A DNA stretch of 64,000 bases from Marivita sp. S6314 (GCF_023015985.1 NZ_JALKAO010000002.1:1-64000); one strand, 5' to 3'. Shown: positions 16,634-24,870, numbered from the stretch's first letter. Notes: a model not told the origin generated them from the letters alone. Made by a program: numbers and translations.

Positions 16634-17590
16634 CTATTCTGCAGCCTCTCGCACGGGGTTCCAGTCCACGGTCTCGCGGCGTTGGTAATCGGTGAACCAA
16701 TCGGGGTCGGTCCGGTGTTCGACGCGGCCATCCGGGAAGATGCGCGCCACGGCGCGGCGCGAGGACAGGCAGAAGGCATGTACCGACATCGGCATGCCCC
16801 CCGTGTGGCAGTAGCCAACTTCAATGTTGCAATCTATCACCATGTTTTTGCCGACAAATCCCATGGCCCCCATGCCAATCGAGTTGCCCAGTTCCTTGAA
16901 CTCATCCTCCATTTCCGCAATGCGCGGGTCGGAATTGCGGCTGCCGACGGTGCGCAGGATCGACGCGCGTTTGCCTAGCACCATGCAGGTGTCTTTGCTG
17001 CCGCCCAGACCGATGCCGATGATCGCAGGCTGACAGGCCAGGCCGCGTTTGCCGAAGGCCATGAGGCTGTCGAGGTAGAACCGTTTGATCCCCTGAATGC
17101 CATCGCTGGGAAACAGCATGCGGTAGTCGGTGCCAAACAGCCCGCCCTTGTGGACGGTGATCAGGTCGATCCAGTCGCCCTCGGGTTCAAACCCGTATTC
17201 GATCTCGGGTGCGCCGATGCCCACATTGTTGTCGTGGTCCGTCCGCCACAGGGGGTGCACGCGGTTGGGGCGCAGAGGCACGCCGTTGGTGGCATTGGCC
17301 GTGGCGCGTCTGAGGGCGGTCTCCAAGGCGCACATGCCGCCTTCAACGCGGGCGTCGTTGCCCATCTTGACGAACCAGCGCGGCACGCCCGTGTCGCCAC
17401 ACATGGCGCGGCGGTCTTCCTTGGCCGCGTCGTAATTGTCCAGCATCGCCTTGAGCACGAAACTGGACAGGTCGCCGTCTTCGGTCTCGGACGCTTTCTG
17501 GAGGCCTTGCAGGTAATCCTCGGGGATTTCGATGGCGGCTTTGTCCATCAGGGTTTCGGCGGTGGACTGGATAAGGGACAGGGGGATCAT
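16634..17590 (-). CDS. Class I fumarase / L-tartrate dehydratase-type alpha subunit
   Basis: The 318-residue protein corresponds to the N-terminal, [4Fe-4S]-binding half of class I fumarases. Candidate cluster ligands are the cysteines in RRAMCGDTGVPRWFVK, GLACQPAIIGIGLGGSKD and VGYCHTGGMPMSVH. The start at 17590 (MIPLSLIQSTAETL) fits the family; the in-frame extension to 17929 runs into the next gene and is rejected. It likely forms a heterodimer with the beta subunit two genes downstream. The enzyme type is oxygen-sensitive. Substrates of the family are fumarate/malate, mesaconate or tartrate; which one applies is not visible. Confidence 0.87.
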   Translation of the reverse strand: MIPLSLIQSTAETLMDKAAIEIPEDYLQGLQKASETEDGDLSSFVLKAMLDNYDAAKEDRRAMCGDTGVPRWFVKMGNDARVEGGMCALETALRRATANATNGVPLRPNRVHPLWRTDHDNNVGIGAPEIEYGFEPEGDWIDLITVHKGGLFGTDYRMLFPSDGIQGIKRFYLDSLMAFGKRGLACQPAIIGIGLGGSKDTCMVLGKRASILRTVGSRNSDPRIAEMEDEFKELGNSIGMGAMGFVGKNMVIDCNIEVGYCHTGGMPMSVHAFCLSSRRAVARIFPDGRVEHRTDPDWFTDYQRRETVDWNPVREAAE

Positions 17591-17618
17591 TGGCCAACTC
17601 CCGAATGAAAACTGCACC

Positions 17619-17661
17619 GTCCGGCGTATGCCGGACAGCCCCCGACCGCCCCCCCGGGCGG
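17619..17661 (-). terminator. Paired hairpins between SDH-like and fumarase genes
   Basis: The 136-bp spacer contains a perfect 7-bp inverted repeat (17619-17625 with 17630-17636, 4-nt loop) and a GC-only 6-bp stem (17646-17651 with 17656-17661). More C/G tracts lie toward 17690. No T-run follows. They may act as an attenuator or processing site separating the membrane-complex genes from the fumarase genes. This is an inference from structure and position. Confidence 0.4.
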
Positions 17662-17726
17662 GGGCTTCACCCCCACCCGCGGCCGGGGGCCGTCCGTCAC
17701 CTGCGTTCCGATCTTTGCAAACCAGT

Positions 17727-19490
17727 TCATTGCGCCGCCACCAATGTCTCTGGCTCGCCCTCGGGCAAAACCGTTTCGCCCGGCCGCACGATGGTAAAGG
17801 CCACATCCTCACGGCCCACGTCCACAGCCCCACCAACCTGCCGCGCGACGGTGAAATAGCTGTCCTCCATCGCACCCGGATCGGGGAAGTCCTCGCGGTA
17901 ATGGGCCCCCCGCGAATTCTCGCGGGCAAGCGCCGCCTTGGTGATCACTTCGGAGATATCGCAGAGCGACCGCATGTTGAGCCAATCATGCCAGGTCAGA
18001 TTAAACGCCAGCGTGTCAGCCGCCACGCCCACATCCATCAGCGCGGTCGAAATATCCGCGATGCGCGTCAGACCCCGGTTCAGGCCCGTTTCGGTCCGCA
18101 TGACGCCCACCTCGTCCCACATCGCATTCTGCAGCGCCTTGCGCAGCGGCTGCACCAAGGCCGGATCGCGGGTCAGCGGATGGCAGGCGCGCGCCAATTC
18201 GGCCTCCAGCACGGTTTCATCCGGGTCACGCAATGCCCCCATTGACCGGATGTCTGCGCCCATCACATCCCCGGCAATCCCGCCATAGACGGTCGAGTTC
18301 GCCACGCCATTCCCGCCCAACCGGTTTGACCCATGCGCGCCGCCCGCGTCTTCGCCAGCGACGTACAAACCCTCCATCGCCGTGCGCGTGTCCACGTCCA
18401 CCACGACGCCGCCCATGAAGTAATGCGCGGTGGGCACCACCTCGACCTTGCCCGCCGCCAGATCAAAGCCGCTATCGGCACAGCGTTTGACCATGCCCTT
18501 GAACTTCTCACGTACAAAGTCGGGGCCCAGATGGGACATCGAGATAAACACGCCCTCTTGCTCTGGATTGTTGTTCTTGCGCATTTCGGCATAGATGCCC
18601 CGGCTGACCACATCGCGGGTGGCGCGTTCCCCCTTGCCATCATAGTCGAACATGAACCGCTGACCGGCATGGTTGACCAACTGCCCACCTGCCCCGCGCA
18701 GGCCCTCTTCGAGCACCGTGCCTGTCATCCGCGTGTGATCCCCGGCCAGCAACCCGGTGGGATGAAACTGCACCATCTCCATATCGCGCAGCGGTAGGCC
18801 CGCGCGCAGGGCCATCGCCAGCCCATCCATCGTCTTATCACCGGATGGCGTATGGTACTTGTACATGGTCGGGCCGCCGCCCGTGGCCATCAGCACCGTC
18901 TTGGCACGGACAAACCGGAATTTCCCGGTGCGCATGTCGATCATCAGCACACCGGCCAAGGCCGCGCCGTCCTTGGTGGGGATCAGCCCAATGGCCCGGT
19001 GTTCTTGCAACTTCTCGACCGGGCGCGACAGCACCTGCTCCATCAGCCGGTTGATGATCTCGATTCCCGTCAGATCACCCTTGTGCACCGTGCGATCCGC
19101 CGTCTGCCCGGCAAACGCCTTCTGGTGCAAGGACCCATCGGCGTTGCGGTCAAAGAAACAGCCGATCTCGTTCTCCAACTCGCGGATGCGCACCACCGCC
19201 TGTTCGCACAACCGCCACGCCATGTCCTGATTGGGCAACCATTTGCCGCCCTCGATCGTGTCCATGAAATGCCGCTCGACACTGTCGCCACCGCCCAGCG
19301 CAACGTTGTAGCCCCCCTGCACCATCCGGGTGCAGCCGCATTTGCCGATCAGGCCTTTGACCGCGATGGTCACCTTGGTGTGTTCGGGTGCGGATTGCAG
19401 CGCATGCAGCGCGGCGAACAACCCGGCCCCACCTGTGCCCAGGATCAGGATGTCGGTGTCGTGCCGGTCGATGTCTTGCGTCGAAAACAT
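17727..19490 (-). CDS. Succinate dehydrogenase/fumarate reductase-like flavoprotein subunit
   Basis: The 587-residue protein has an N-terminal FAD-binding fold (ILILGTGGAGLFAALHAL). The dicarboxylate active-site residues of the family are conserved: H243 (QFHPTG), R265 (EEGLRGAGG), H356 (PTAHYFMGG) and R390 (GSNRLGGNG). The histidine that covalently holds FAD in ordinary SdhA/FrdA is replaced: by alignment on the QGG motif, C53 in KCGCTRMVQGGYN occupies that position. This is more like flavin-non-covalent thiol:fumarate reductase types. The start at 19490 is 1 bp after sdhC-like. It acts with the B, C and D genes upstream on succinate, fumarate or an analogue. Confidence 0.9.
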   Translation of the reverse strand: MFSTQDIDRHDTDILILGTGGAGLFAALHALQSAPEHTKVTIAVKGLIGKCGCTRMVQGGYNVALGGGDSVERHFMDTIEGGKWLPNQDMAWRLCEQAVVRIRELENEIGCFFDRNADGSLHQKAFAGQTADRTVHKGDLTGIEIINRLMEQVLSRPVEKLQEHRAIGLIPTKDGAALAGVLMIDMRTGKFRFVRAKTVLMATGGGPTMYKYHTPSGDKTMDGLAMALRAGLPLRDMEMVQFHPTGLLAGDHTRMTGTVLEEGLRGAGGQLVNHAGQRFMFDYDGKGERATRDVVSRGIYAEMRKNNNPEQEGVFISMSHLGPDFVREKFKGMVKRCADSGFDLAAGKVEVVPTAHYFMGGVVVDVDTRTAMEGLYVAGEDAGGAHGSNRLGGNGVANSTVYGGIAGDVMGADIRSMGALRDPDETVLEAELARACHPLTRDPALVQPLRKALQNAMWDEVGVMRTETGLNRGLTRIADISTALMDVGVAADTLAFNLTWHDWLNMRSLCDISEVITKAALARENSRGAHYREDFPDPGAMEDSYFTVARQVGGAVDVGREDVAFTIVRPGETVLPEGEPETLVAAQ

Positions 19491-19491
19491 A

Positions 19492-19830
19492 TCAGATCGC
19501 CTGCAAAAAGAAGGTACCAGAGATAAACAGCGACACCGCCACCGCGGCGGCCGCCCATGTCTTTTGCGGCGCGGTCCACGGCAGCCATTCCAGCGCCAGA
19601 AGACGCAGCCCGCCAAACATGTGTACCGCCAACAGGAAGACCAGCCCAAACTCCGCCAGCTTTACAAAGGGCAACTCTGTCAGTGTCAGAAACGCATCCA
19701 GCCGCGCGGCATCTGTCAGCGCCAGCGACAGCACCCAGAAATGCAGCGGCAGGAACAGGGCCAACCCGATACCCGACAGCCGGTGGAGAATATAGGCCAA
19801 CCACAAGGGGTGCGCGCGCGCGACTTTCAT
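19492..19830 (-). CDS. SDH/fumarate reductase-like membrane anchor subunit (C-type)
   Basis: The 112-residue protein has three membrane helices. HRLSGIGLALFLPLHFW lies in helix 1 and HMFGGLRLLALEW in the third helix, a pattern of the SdhC/D anchors where His residues ligate haem b. The start at 19830 overlaps the preceding anchor gene by 4 bp; longer in-frame readings to 20388 are inside neighbouring genes and not credible. It would attach the flavoprotein and Fe-S subunits to the inner membrane and exchange electrons with quinone. Confidence 0.82.
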   Translation of the reverse strand: MKVARAHPLWLAYILHRLSGIGLALFLPLHFWVLSLALTDAARLDAFLTLTELPFVKLAEFGLVFLLAVHMFGGLRLLALEWLPWTAPQKTWAAAAVAVSLFISGTFFLQAI

Positions 19831-20168
19831 AGGCCGCCCCCGGCTGTGACGGCCCAGACCGCTCTGGCCCCCATCAGGAACAGAACCGCCCCGATCCCCC
19901 AGCTGGTGACGGACAACGTTTTGCCCTTCAGACCGGCCCATTCGAACAAGATCACGCGTAGGCCTATCGCGGCGTGGATCGACACGGCCACAACGAAGAG
20001 GCCATAAAACAGAAACCAGAACACCGATCCTTGTGTCCGCCCAAGAATTTCCGCCGCTGTCAGCCCCCCCTGAATGGCGTAGATCATGACGGCGATATGA
20101 ACGACCACGAAGGGCCCCATCACAAGGGCACTGAGCCGTTGGGCCATGTACAGGCGCATGTCGAGCAT
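19827..20168 (-). CDS. SDH/fumarate reductase-like membrane anchor subunit (D-type)
   Basis: The 113-residue protein has three membrane helices. Helix 1 holds VVVHIAVMIYA and helix 2 holds SIHAAIGLRVILFEW, the H-x3-G-L-R signature of haem-binding anchors. It resembles the other anchor (112 residues, H-x3-GLR near the end), which suggests an old duplication. The start at 20168 shares bases with the Fe-S subunit stop (ATGA). A second ATG three codons in is also possible. Confidence 0.82.
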   Translation of the reverse strand: MLDMRLYMAQRLSALVMGPFVVVHIAVMIYAIQGGLTAAEILGRTQGSVFWFLFYGLFVVAVSIHAAIGLRVILFEWAGLKGKTLSVTSWGIGAVLFLMGARAVWAVTAGGGL

Positions 20169-20899
20169 CAGTCGCGCCCCCCGAAAAACCGCCGCGTCGT
20201 GGCCCGTTTGAGACCCAGAATGGCGGACAAGGGATCAAGCTCGTTCGGGCAATAGGCCGTGCAGGACCCCATCGAGTGACAGTTGTGGCAACCGCCTCTC
20301 CCCGAAACCGCGTCGAGGATCGCCCCTCTGTCCGCGTCTTTGGCGTCGTTATACAGCGTCCACGCGCGTTGCAGCGCGGCAGGGCCAAGATAGTCAGGAT
20401 TGCCCGTCACCGTATCGCAGGCCGAATAGCAAATCGAACAATTGATGCACTCAATCCCGGCGCTGGCGGTCTGGCGGTCGTGCGCATCCGGATCAATGGG
20501 GGCGATATCGTCGTGCCGGGACCGGGTCGGATGGTGACGTCCTTCGGCCGCCACCCATTTGTCGAAGAATGGATCCATATCGGCGGCCAAGTCCTTGATC
20601 ACCGGCAGATTTCGCAACGGCGCGATGTCGATCACGTCGCCGTTCATCACCTTGCTGACATGGGTCCGGCAGGTCCAGCGCGGCACACCGTTGACCATCA
20701 TCGCGCAAGACCCGCACATGCCGACACGGCAGGCAAAGCGATAGGTCAGTGTCGGATCAGCGTTCTGCTGAATCCACGACACAACGTCGAGAACGGTCTG
20801 ATTGTCATAGGCCGGCACATCGAAGCTCTGCTTGCCGGATGGAGTTCCCGCACCGCCCCTTTGAATCGTGACATTCAGGACTTTGTCTTGCTCGGCCAC
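20168..20899 (-). CDS. SDH/fumarate reductase-like iron-sulfur subunit
   Basis: The 243-residue protein has the plant-type [2Fe-2S] ligands C57, C62, C65 and C77 (CRVGMCGSC...C). The C-terminal ferredoxin domain has CINCSICYSAC (C151, C154, C157, C161) and CHNCHSMGSCTAYC (C204, C207, C213, C217). These carry the [4Fe-4S] and [3Fe-4S]-type clusters that pass electrons between flavin and quinone. It is the first gene of a B-D-C-A order, unlike the usual sdhCDAB of alphaproteobacteria, so this is probably a second complex. The promoter should lie in 20900-21030. Confidence 0.9.
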   Translation of the reverse strand: MAEQDKVLNVTIQRGGAGTPSGKQSFDVPAYDNQTVLDVVSWIQQNADPTLTYRFACRVGMCGSCAMMVNGVPRWTCRTHVSKVMNGDVIDIAPLRNLPVIKDLAADMDPFFDKWVAAEGRHHPTRSRHDDIAPIDPDAHDRQTASAGIECINCSICYSACDTVTGNPDYLGPAALQRAWTLYNDAKDADRGAILDAVSGRGGCHNCHSMGSCTAYCPNELDPLSAILGLKRATTRRFFGGRD

Positions 20900-21043
20900 G
20901 CGCCATTCACCTTGCTGCGATTGATGATCCCATGTTTCAGGTTAACCGTCAGCTTTGGTATCCAAAAGCCAATTCTGATTTTGATTTCTGTAAGGGTTCT
21001 TTACAGCCCTACCGCGCGCTGGTTCGCGCTGCTCATGAAGAAA

Positions 21044-21066
21044 GAGGCCCGCGAATTGCGGGTCTG
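21044..21066 (-). terminator. Rho-independent terminator-like hairpin (copy 1)
   Basis: The stem pairs 21045-21052 with 21058-21065 around loop GAATT, with one G-T pair. On the minus strand it is followed by CTTTCTTC, a U-rich tract, so it is a plausible minus-strand terminator upstream of the sdhB-like gene. It could insulate that operon from helicase read-through or end a small RNA made in 21070-21380. Confidence 0.5.
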
Positions 21067-21383
21067 TGACTGCTGACAAACCCTGCACCCTTACGATATG
21101 GGACCGCTCTGCGGAAGAGTGTTCTTTTCCCGACGCGTGAGCAATGCACCAAGGGGCGCGCCTGACCCTGGGTGGGCGCTGCACACCCTCCGGCACCGGG
21201 CGGTTTATGGTGCAGGCTGCTGAAACGGTTGATCATATTGCAGCGTCGCAATGCGCCCTCCCATGGGGAGGGTCGGGCGCGGCCCGGGGCTGATCGCCCC
21301 GCGCCAAAGGCGTTTCCCGCAATGGAGAGTGAACGCCCTTGTTGGAGGGACGTTTCGTACAACTTGCATGTTCGCCAAGGAAT

Positions 21384-21406
21384 GAGGCCCGCGAATTGCG
21401 GGCCTC
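21384..21406 (-). terminator. Terminator hairpin of the DEAD-box helicase gene (copy 2)
   Basis: A perfect 9-bp stem (21384-21392 with 21398-21406) with loop GAATT starts 15 bp beyond the helicase stop. On the minus strand it is followed by ATTCCTTGG, a modest U-rich stretch. The core is nearly identical to the hairpin at 21044. Confidence 0.6.
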
Positions 21407-21420
21407 GGGACTTGATCGGA

Positions 21421-22698
21421 TTATGCCGCCTGCTGGCCGCCGCCACCGCTGCGCCGTCTGCGTCTGCGGTTGCTGTTTGGCTTGGCCTTTGCCCCCTCGG
21501 GTCGCGTCGCCTTTGCCGGACCCCGGCCTCGACCGCGCGTATTTGTTTTCCGCGCAACGGGTTCGGACGGGGCGACGCCACTGGCGACCGGAACGGTCAT
21601 CTTCATGACCTTTTCGATCTGCCACAGCAGGTCCAGTTCGTCCGGCGCACAGAATGCAATCGCTTCGCCTTCGCGTCCGGCGCGGGCGGTCCGGCCAATA
21701 CGGTGCACATAGTTGTCAGCGACTTCCGGCAGATCATAGTTGATCACATAGGCTACCCCCGGAATGTCGATCCCGCGTGCGGCGACGTCGGTGGCGACCA
21801 GCACGGTGATAGTGCCATCCCGGAAAGCCTTGATGGCGCGATCCCGTTGACCCTGGCTTTTGTTGCCGTGGATCGACGCGGCGTTATACCCATCCGCCAC
21901 CAGACCCTTCATGAGCTTTTCTGCGCCATGCTTGGTCCGCGAAAACACAAGCGTCAGCGCGTCCATATCCTTGGACAGGATTTCGCGCAGTTTGCCCGGC
22001 TTTTCCGCCTTGCTGGCCAGATGGTGCACCGATTGTGTCACCTTGTCCGCCGCCTTGCCCGGAGGGGCCACCTGCACTTTTTTCGGGTTGGTCAGATAGG
22101 CTTTGCTCAGATCTTCCATCTGCTTGGGCATGGTGGCCGAAAACAGCATCGTCTGGCGTGGTGTGCCCAGTTTTGGCGCGATTTTGCGCAGCGCATGGAT
22201 GAAGCCCATGTCGAGCATCTGATCGGCTTCGTCCAGAACGAGGTGACGCACCTCGGACAGCAAGACGGCCCGACGGTCCATCAGGTCAATCAATCGACCC
22301 GGCGTCGCCACGAGAATATCCGTGCCGCGCTGAAGCTGGTGGATCTGCTTGTTGATGGACTGCCCACCAACAACAACGGTCACCCGCAGATTGGTTTTCC
22401 CTGTCAGCGTCCGCAGGTTGTCGGCGATCTGGTTTACCAATTCGCGGGTCGGCGCGAGGATCAGGGCCTTGGCTGTCTTGGCGGCCGGACGGTCCGGCAT
22501 ATCCAGAAGGTGATCAACCAGCGGCAGACCAAAGGCCAGCGTTTTGCCGGTGCCCGTCTGGGCAAGCCCAAGCACGTCATGCCCGGCAAGCGCCAGCGGC
22601 ACGGCCTTGGCCTGAATTGGTGTTGGTGTCTTGAGGTTCGCGCTGCGCAGCGCGTCGTTCAGTTTGGGCTTCAGGCCCAGTGTGTCAAATTCAGACAA
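21421..22698 (-). CDS. DEAD-box RNA helicase, RhlE-like
   Basis: The 425-residue protein carries the full DEAD-box set: F4 with the Q-motif PTPIQ (25-29), motif I AQTGTGKT (46-53), PTRELVNQI, DEAD in LVLDEADQMLDMGF, SAT, ATDVAARGIDIPGV and HRIGRTARAG. The tail is a basic, Gly/Arg-rich RNA-binding extension ending RRRRRRSGGGG. It unwinds RNA duplexes, usually in ribosome assembly, RNA decay or cold adaptation. It stands alone with its own terminator. Assignment to the RhlE branch rests on overall motif spacing and length, not on a tree. Confidence 0.92.
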   Translation of the reverse strand: MSEFDTLGLKPKLNDALRSANLKTPTPIQAKAVPLALAGHDVLGLAQTGTGKTLAFGLPLVDHLLDMPDRPAAKTAKALILAPTRELVNQIADNLRTLTGKTNLRVTVVVGGQSINKQIHQLQRGTDILVATPGRLIDLMDRRAVLLSEVRHLVLDEADQMLDMGFIHALRKIAPKLGTPRQTMLFSATMPKQMEDLSKAYLTNPKKVQVAPPGKAADKVTQSVHHLASKAEKPGKLREILSKDMDALTLVFSRTKHGAEKLMKGLVADGYNAASIHGNKSQGQRDRAIKAFRDGTITVLVATDVAARGIDIPGVAYVINYDLPEVADNYVHRIGRTARAGREGEAIAFCAPDELDLLWQIEKVMKMTVPVASGVAPSEPVARKTNTRGRGRGPAKATRPEGAKAKPNSNRRRRRRSGGGGQQAA

Positions 22699-22992
22699 AA
22701 TCTATCCTTTTAGTCCGCGCACCCAAACGGTTCGCGGAACGAGTCTTGCCACATCACCGTGGCAAACGAGGGTGTCGCAAGACCTCTAGACAGTGCGGGC
22801 GGACCCCACGCAATCCGATCATGCGTCAAGAACCCTGCGTGATGGGGAACTGCGAAAGACTGTCGTTGTGTCCAAAATGACGGACACGGCAAGCTCACGC
22901 GGCTGCACGACATGACAGCCAAATGGGCCCGATGCAGCGTATTGTCAACAGTCTGCGTCGGACCCAACGGTGTTTTCAGTGGCAGTGGCGCA
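22699..22992. promoter_or_regulatory. Intergenic region upstream of the helicase gene
   Basis: These 294 bp hold no convincing gene. They should contain the helicase promoter (minus strand) and the 3' region of the RTX gene. A perfect 7-bp inverted repeat with a 6-nt loop (22746-22752 with 22759-22765) lies about 50 bp upstream of the helicase start and may structure its 5' leader. Long leaders of this kind are common for cold-responsive helicases, but no known element is recognised. Confidence 0.35.
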
Positions 22993-24870
22993 TTATGCCA
23001 CAGCGATGTCCGTCGCAAAGGGATCGCCGATGACCCCCACCAACTGGATCAGCAGCTCGCCGCCATTTGCAGCTGTAGCATCGCCGAACGCCTGGTCTGT
23101 GGCATCAATTGCCGCCTGGATCGAGCTTTCATCCCCGCGCACATAGGCATTCATAACAGCCGCGGCGTCGGTCGTGTCGGATAGTCCCCGGATCACCGCG
23201 TAAAGCGTCCCGATATCGGTTTTGTCCGCCAGATAGGCCCGATCCGCCAATTGCAGATCAATGAAGGCCTGTTCCGCATCCGGCGCAGGATCGGCTTTTG
23301 CACCGCGCAGGACCTCAAGGATAAACTGGTCGCGGGTGACTCCCCCGCTGTCGAGCGCACGCACCCAGAAGTCGAGCCCATCCTGATCCGGAAGACGCCC
23401 CAGAACATTGCCATAGACCTGCGTTGCGAAATCAAGATTGGTCGCTGATGCGGGATATGCAGCCTGCGTTTCCGGCTGATCAAGGAATTGCGAGGCGATG
23501 GTTTCAAGCGTGAAGCCATTGGCAAAGGCCGACCCCCAGAAATTCAGACCGATCGCATCCGGCGCACGGTTGAAATAGGCGATGTACAACTCGACAAATG
23601 TGCCGATGTCCGCCTCGCTCAGCGACGCGATCCCGGTCTGGCGCGACAGGTTGAAGGTATCCTCCCCGGCAAATTCCAGAAATTCGATCCCGGTCAATGT
23701 ATCTGTGCCGTCCCCACCGTCGGATCGGTCCGACACAACCGCGGTGCCGTCAGCACTGATCTGAACCGTGTAGTTGCCCCGCGCGGAGGAATAGACCGAC
23801 ACGTCTGCATCGCCCGCACCGCCCAGCAGCGTGTCGTCATCGGCCCCGCCAGTCAGGCGATCATTGCCGCCCTGCCCGAACACAAGATCGCTGCCGACAC
23901 CGCCATCAAACACATTGTCCTGATCGTTCAGATAGAACCAATCGCCCTCTACAGACCCCTGCACCGTGCCGTCCAGATTGACCACAAAGGTTGGATCGGA
24001 ATTCCGCGACCCGAGGATCAGCTGGGAAATCTCACTGCTGAGCGCGGGCAGGTTTGCGACAATCGCGTTGACGACAGCCTGATACTGCGCCAGCCCATCG
24101 GTTTCGATCTGGGCCAGATTTGCGTTGCCCGGACCAGTCACCTCTGCGCCGAAAGACTGAAGGTTTTCCAACGCAACCGCCGCTGCCGTTTCAACGGCCG
24201 TGCTTGCAGCGGCAAAGCTGTTTGCGGTCGCACCGCCATCAATCAATTGCTGCAGCAAGGTCGCCTGAGAGCTGAAATACGACAGGATCGCGTTTCCTGC
24301 CGCCTCGCCGACAAGGCTCCACAGGCTGGCAATAGAGTCCCCGCTGAAGGCAGGCGTCACGCCGTCAAGGCTGAACCAGTTGCCCGTGTCGGGATCAATC
24401 GAAAAGGTTGGCGATGTGAAAAGCCCCGCGTTGCTGTCCCATAACAGGTCCGCAAGCCGCAGTTGGGCATCCAGAAAGGCCTGCGCGATTTCATCCGAAA
24501 CCGACCCGCCACCCCCGGTGTTTGACGCATCCACCAGCAATGTGCTGCGCGGGACACCGGAAAGCTCGGCCCGGATGGTATCGAAACCGGCTGTGATCAA
24601 ATCGGTGTTTCCGGATGCGATATCCTGCAAGGCCGACAAAGCCTCGGGCGGAAGGTTCGCGGTGAATTGGGGGGAATTTAACTGGGCCTGAAGAACCGGT
24701 CGCACATCGACGAAGGCCACTTCAACCGCATCGATAATATCAAGGAAATTCCCAACCGTTAATTGCAGCACGCCGTCCAGCGATGTGGGCACTGTGAGCC
24801 CGGCAAATGGAGCAATGCTTCCAATCGGTCCCAGGACGCCAGCAAGCACCGCTTCAAATTCGTCATCCAT
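22993..24870 (-). CDS. RTX calcium-binding protein with DUF4214 domain (type I secretion substrate)
   Basis: The 625-residue acidic protein lacks an N-terminal signal peptide. The first about 310 residues form a helical, Ala/Leu-rich region with no recognised domain. RTX-type nonapeptide repeats follow (about 330-370: GGVGSDLVFGQGGNDRLTGG and DDTLLGGAGDAD). A C-terminal DUF4214 domain (about 420-555: FVELYIAYFNRAPDAIGLNFW, VYGNVLGRLPDQDGLDFWV) completes it. Such proteins are exported by a type I (ABC/HlyD/TolC) machine through a C-terminal signal and fold with Ca2+ outside. The upstream 128 bp is AT-rich and probably holds the promoter. No type I secretion genes are next to it. Confidence 0.82.
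   Translation of the reverse strand: MDDEFEAVLAGVLGPIGSIAPFAGLTVPTSLDGVLQLTVGNFLDIIDAVEVAFVDVRPVLQAQLNSPQFTANLPPEALSALQDIASGNTDLITAGFDTIRAELSGVPRSTLLVDASNTGGGGSVSDEIAQAFLDAQLRLADLLWDSNAGLFTSPTFSIDPDTGNWFSLDGVTPAFSGDSIASLWSLVGEAAGNAILSYFSSQATLLQQLIDGGATANSFAAASTAVETAAAVALENLQSFGAEVTGPGNANLAQIETDGLAQYQAVVNAIVANLPALSSEISQLILGSRNSDPTFVVNLDGTVQGSVEGDWFYLNDQDNVFDGGVGSDLVFGQGGNDRLTGGADDDTLLGGAGDADVSVYSSARGNYTVQISADGTAVVSDRSDGGDGTDTLTGIEFLEFAGEDTFNLSRQTGIASLSEADIGTFVELYIAYFNRAPDAIGLNFWGSAFANGFTLETIASQFLDQPETQAAYPASATNLDFATQVYGNVLGRLPDQDGLDFWVRALDSGGVTRDQFILEVLRGAKADPAPDAEQAFIDLQLADRAYLADKTDIGTLYAVIRGLSDTTDAAAVMNAYVRGDESSIQAAIDATDQAFGDATAANGGELLIQLVGVIGDPFATDIAVA

Larger units (their letters stand above)
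20900..21420. promoter_or_regulatory. 521-bp intergenic region: sdhB-side promoter and two near-identical hairpins
   Basis: There is no credible gene here. The part next to the Fe-S subunit gene (20930-21010) is A+T-rich and probably holds its promoter. The rest contains two hairpins with the same stem-loop core (21044-21066 and 21384-21406, listed separately). Between them is a GC-rich stretch able to form several stems (for example around 21255-21305), so a structured non-coding transcript on the minus strand is possible. It resembles no RNA family I can name. Confidence 0.4.

Noticed and set aside
19831-20388. N-terminal extension of the SDH-like C-type anchor to 298 residues
   Set aside because: The extra 186 residues overlap the D anchor and Fe-S genes in a different frame. 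The true start at 19830 gives a normal 112-residue anchor.
21172-22713. Long open plus-strand frame (513 codons) opposite the DEAD-box helicase
   Set aside because: Antisense to a gene with all helicase motifs; no domain in the mirrored frame.
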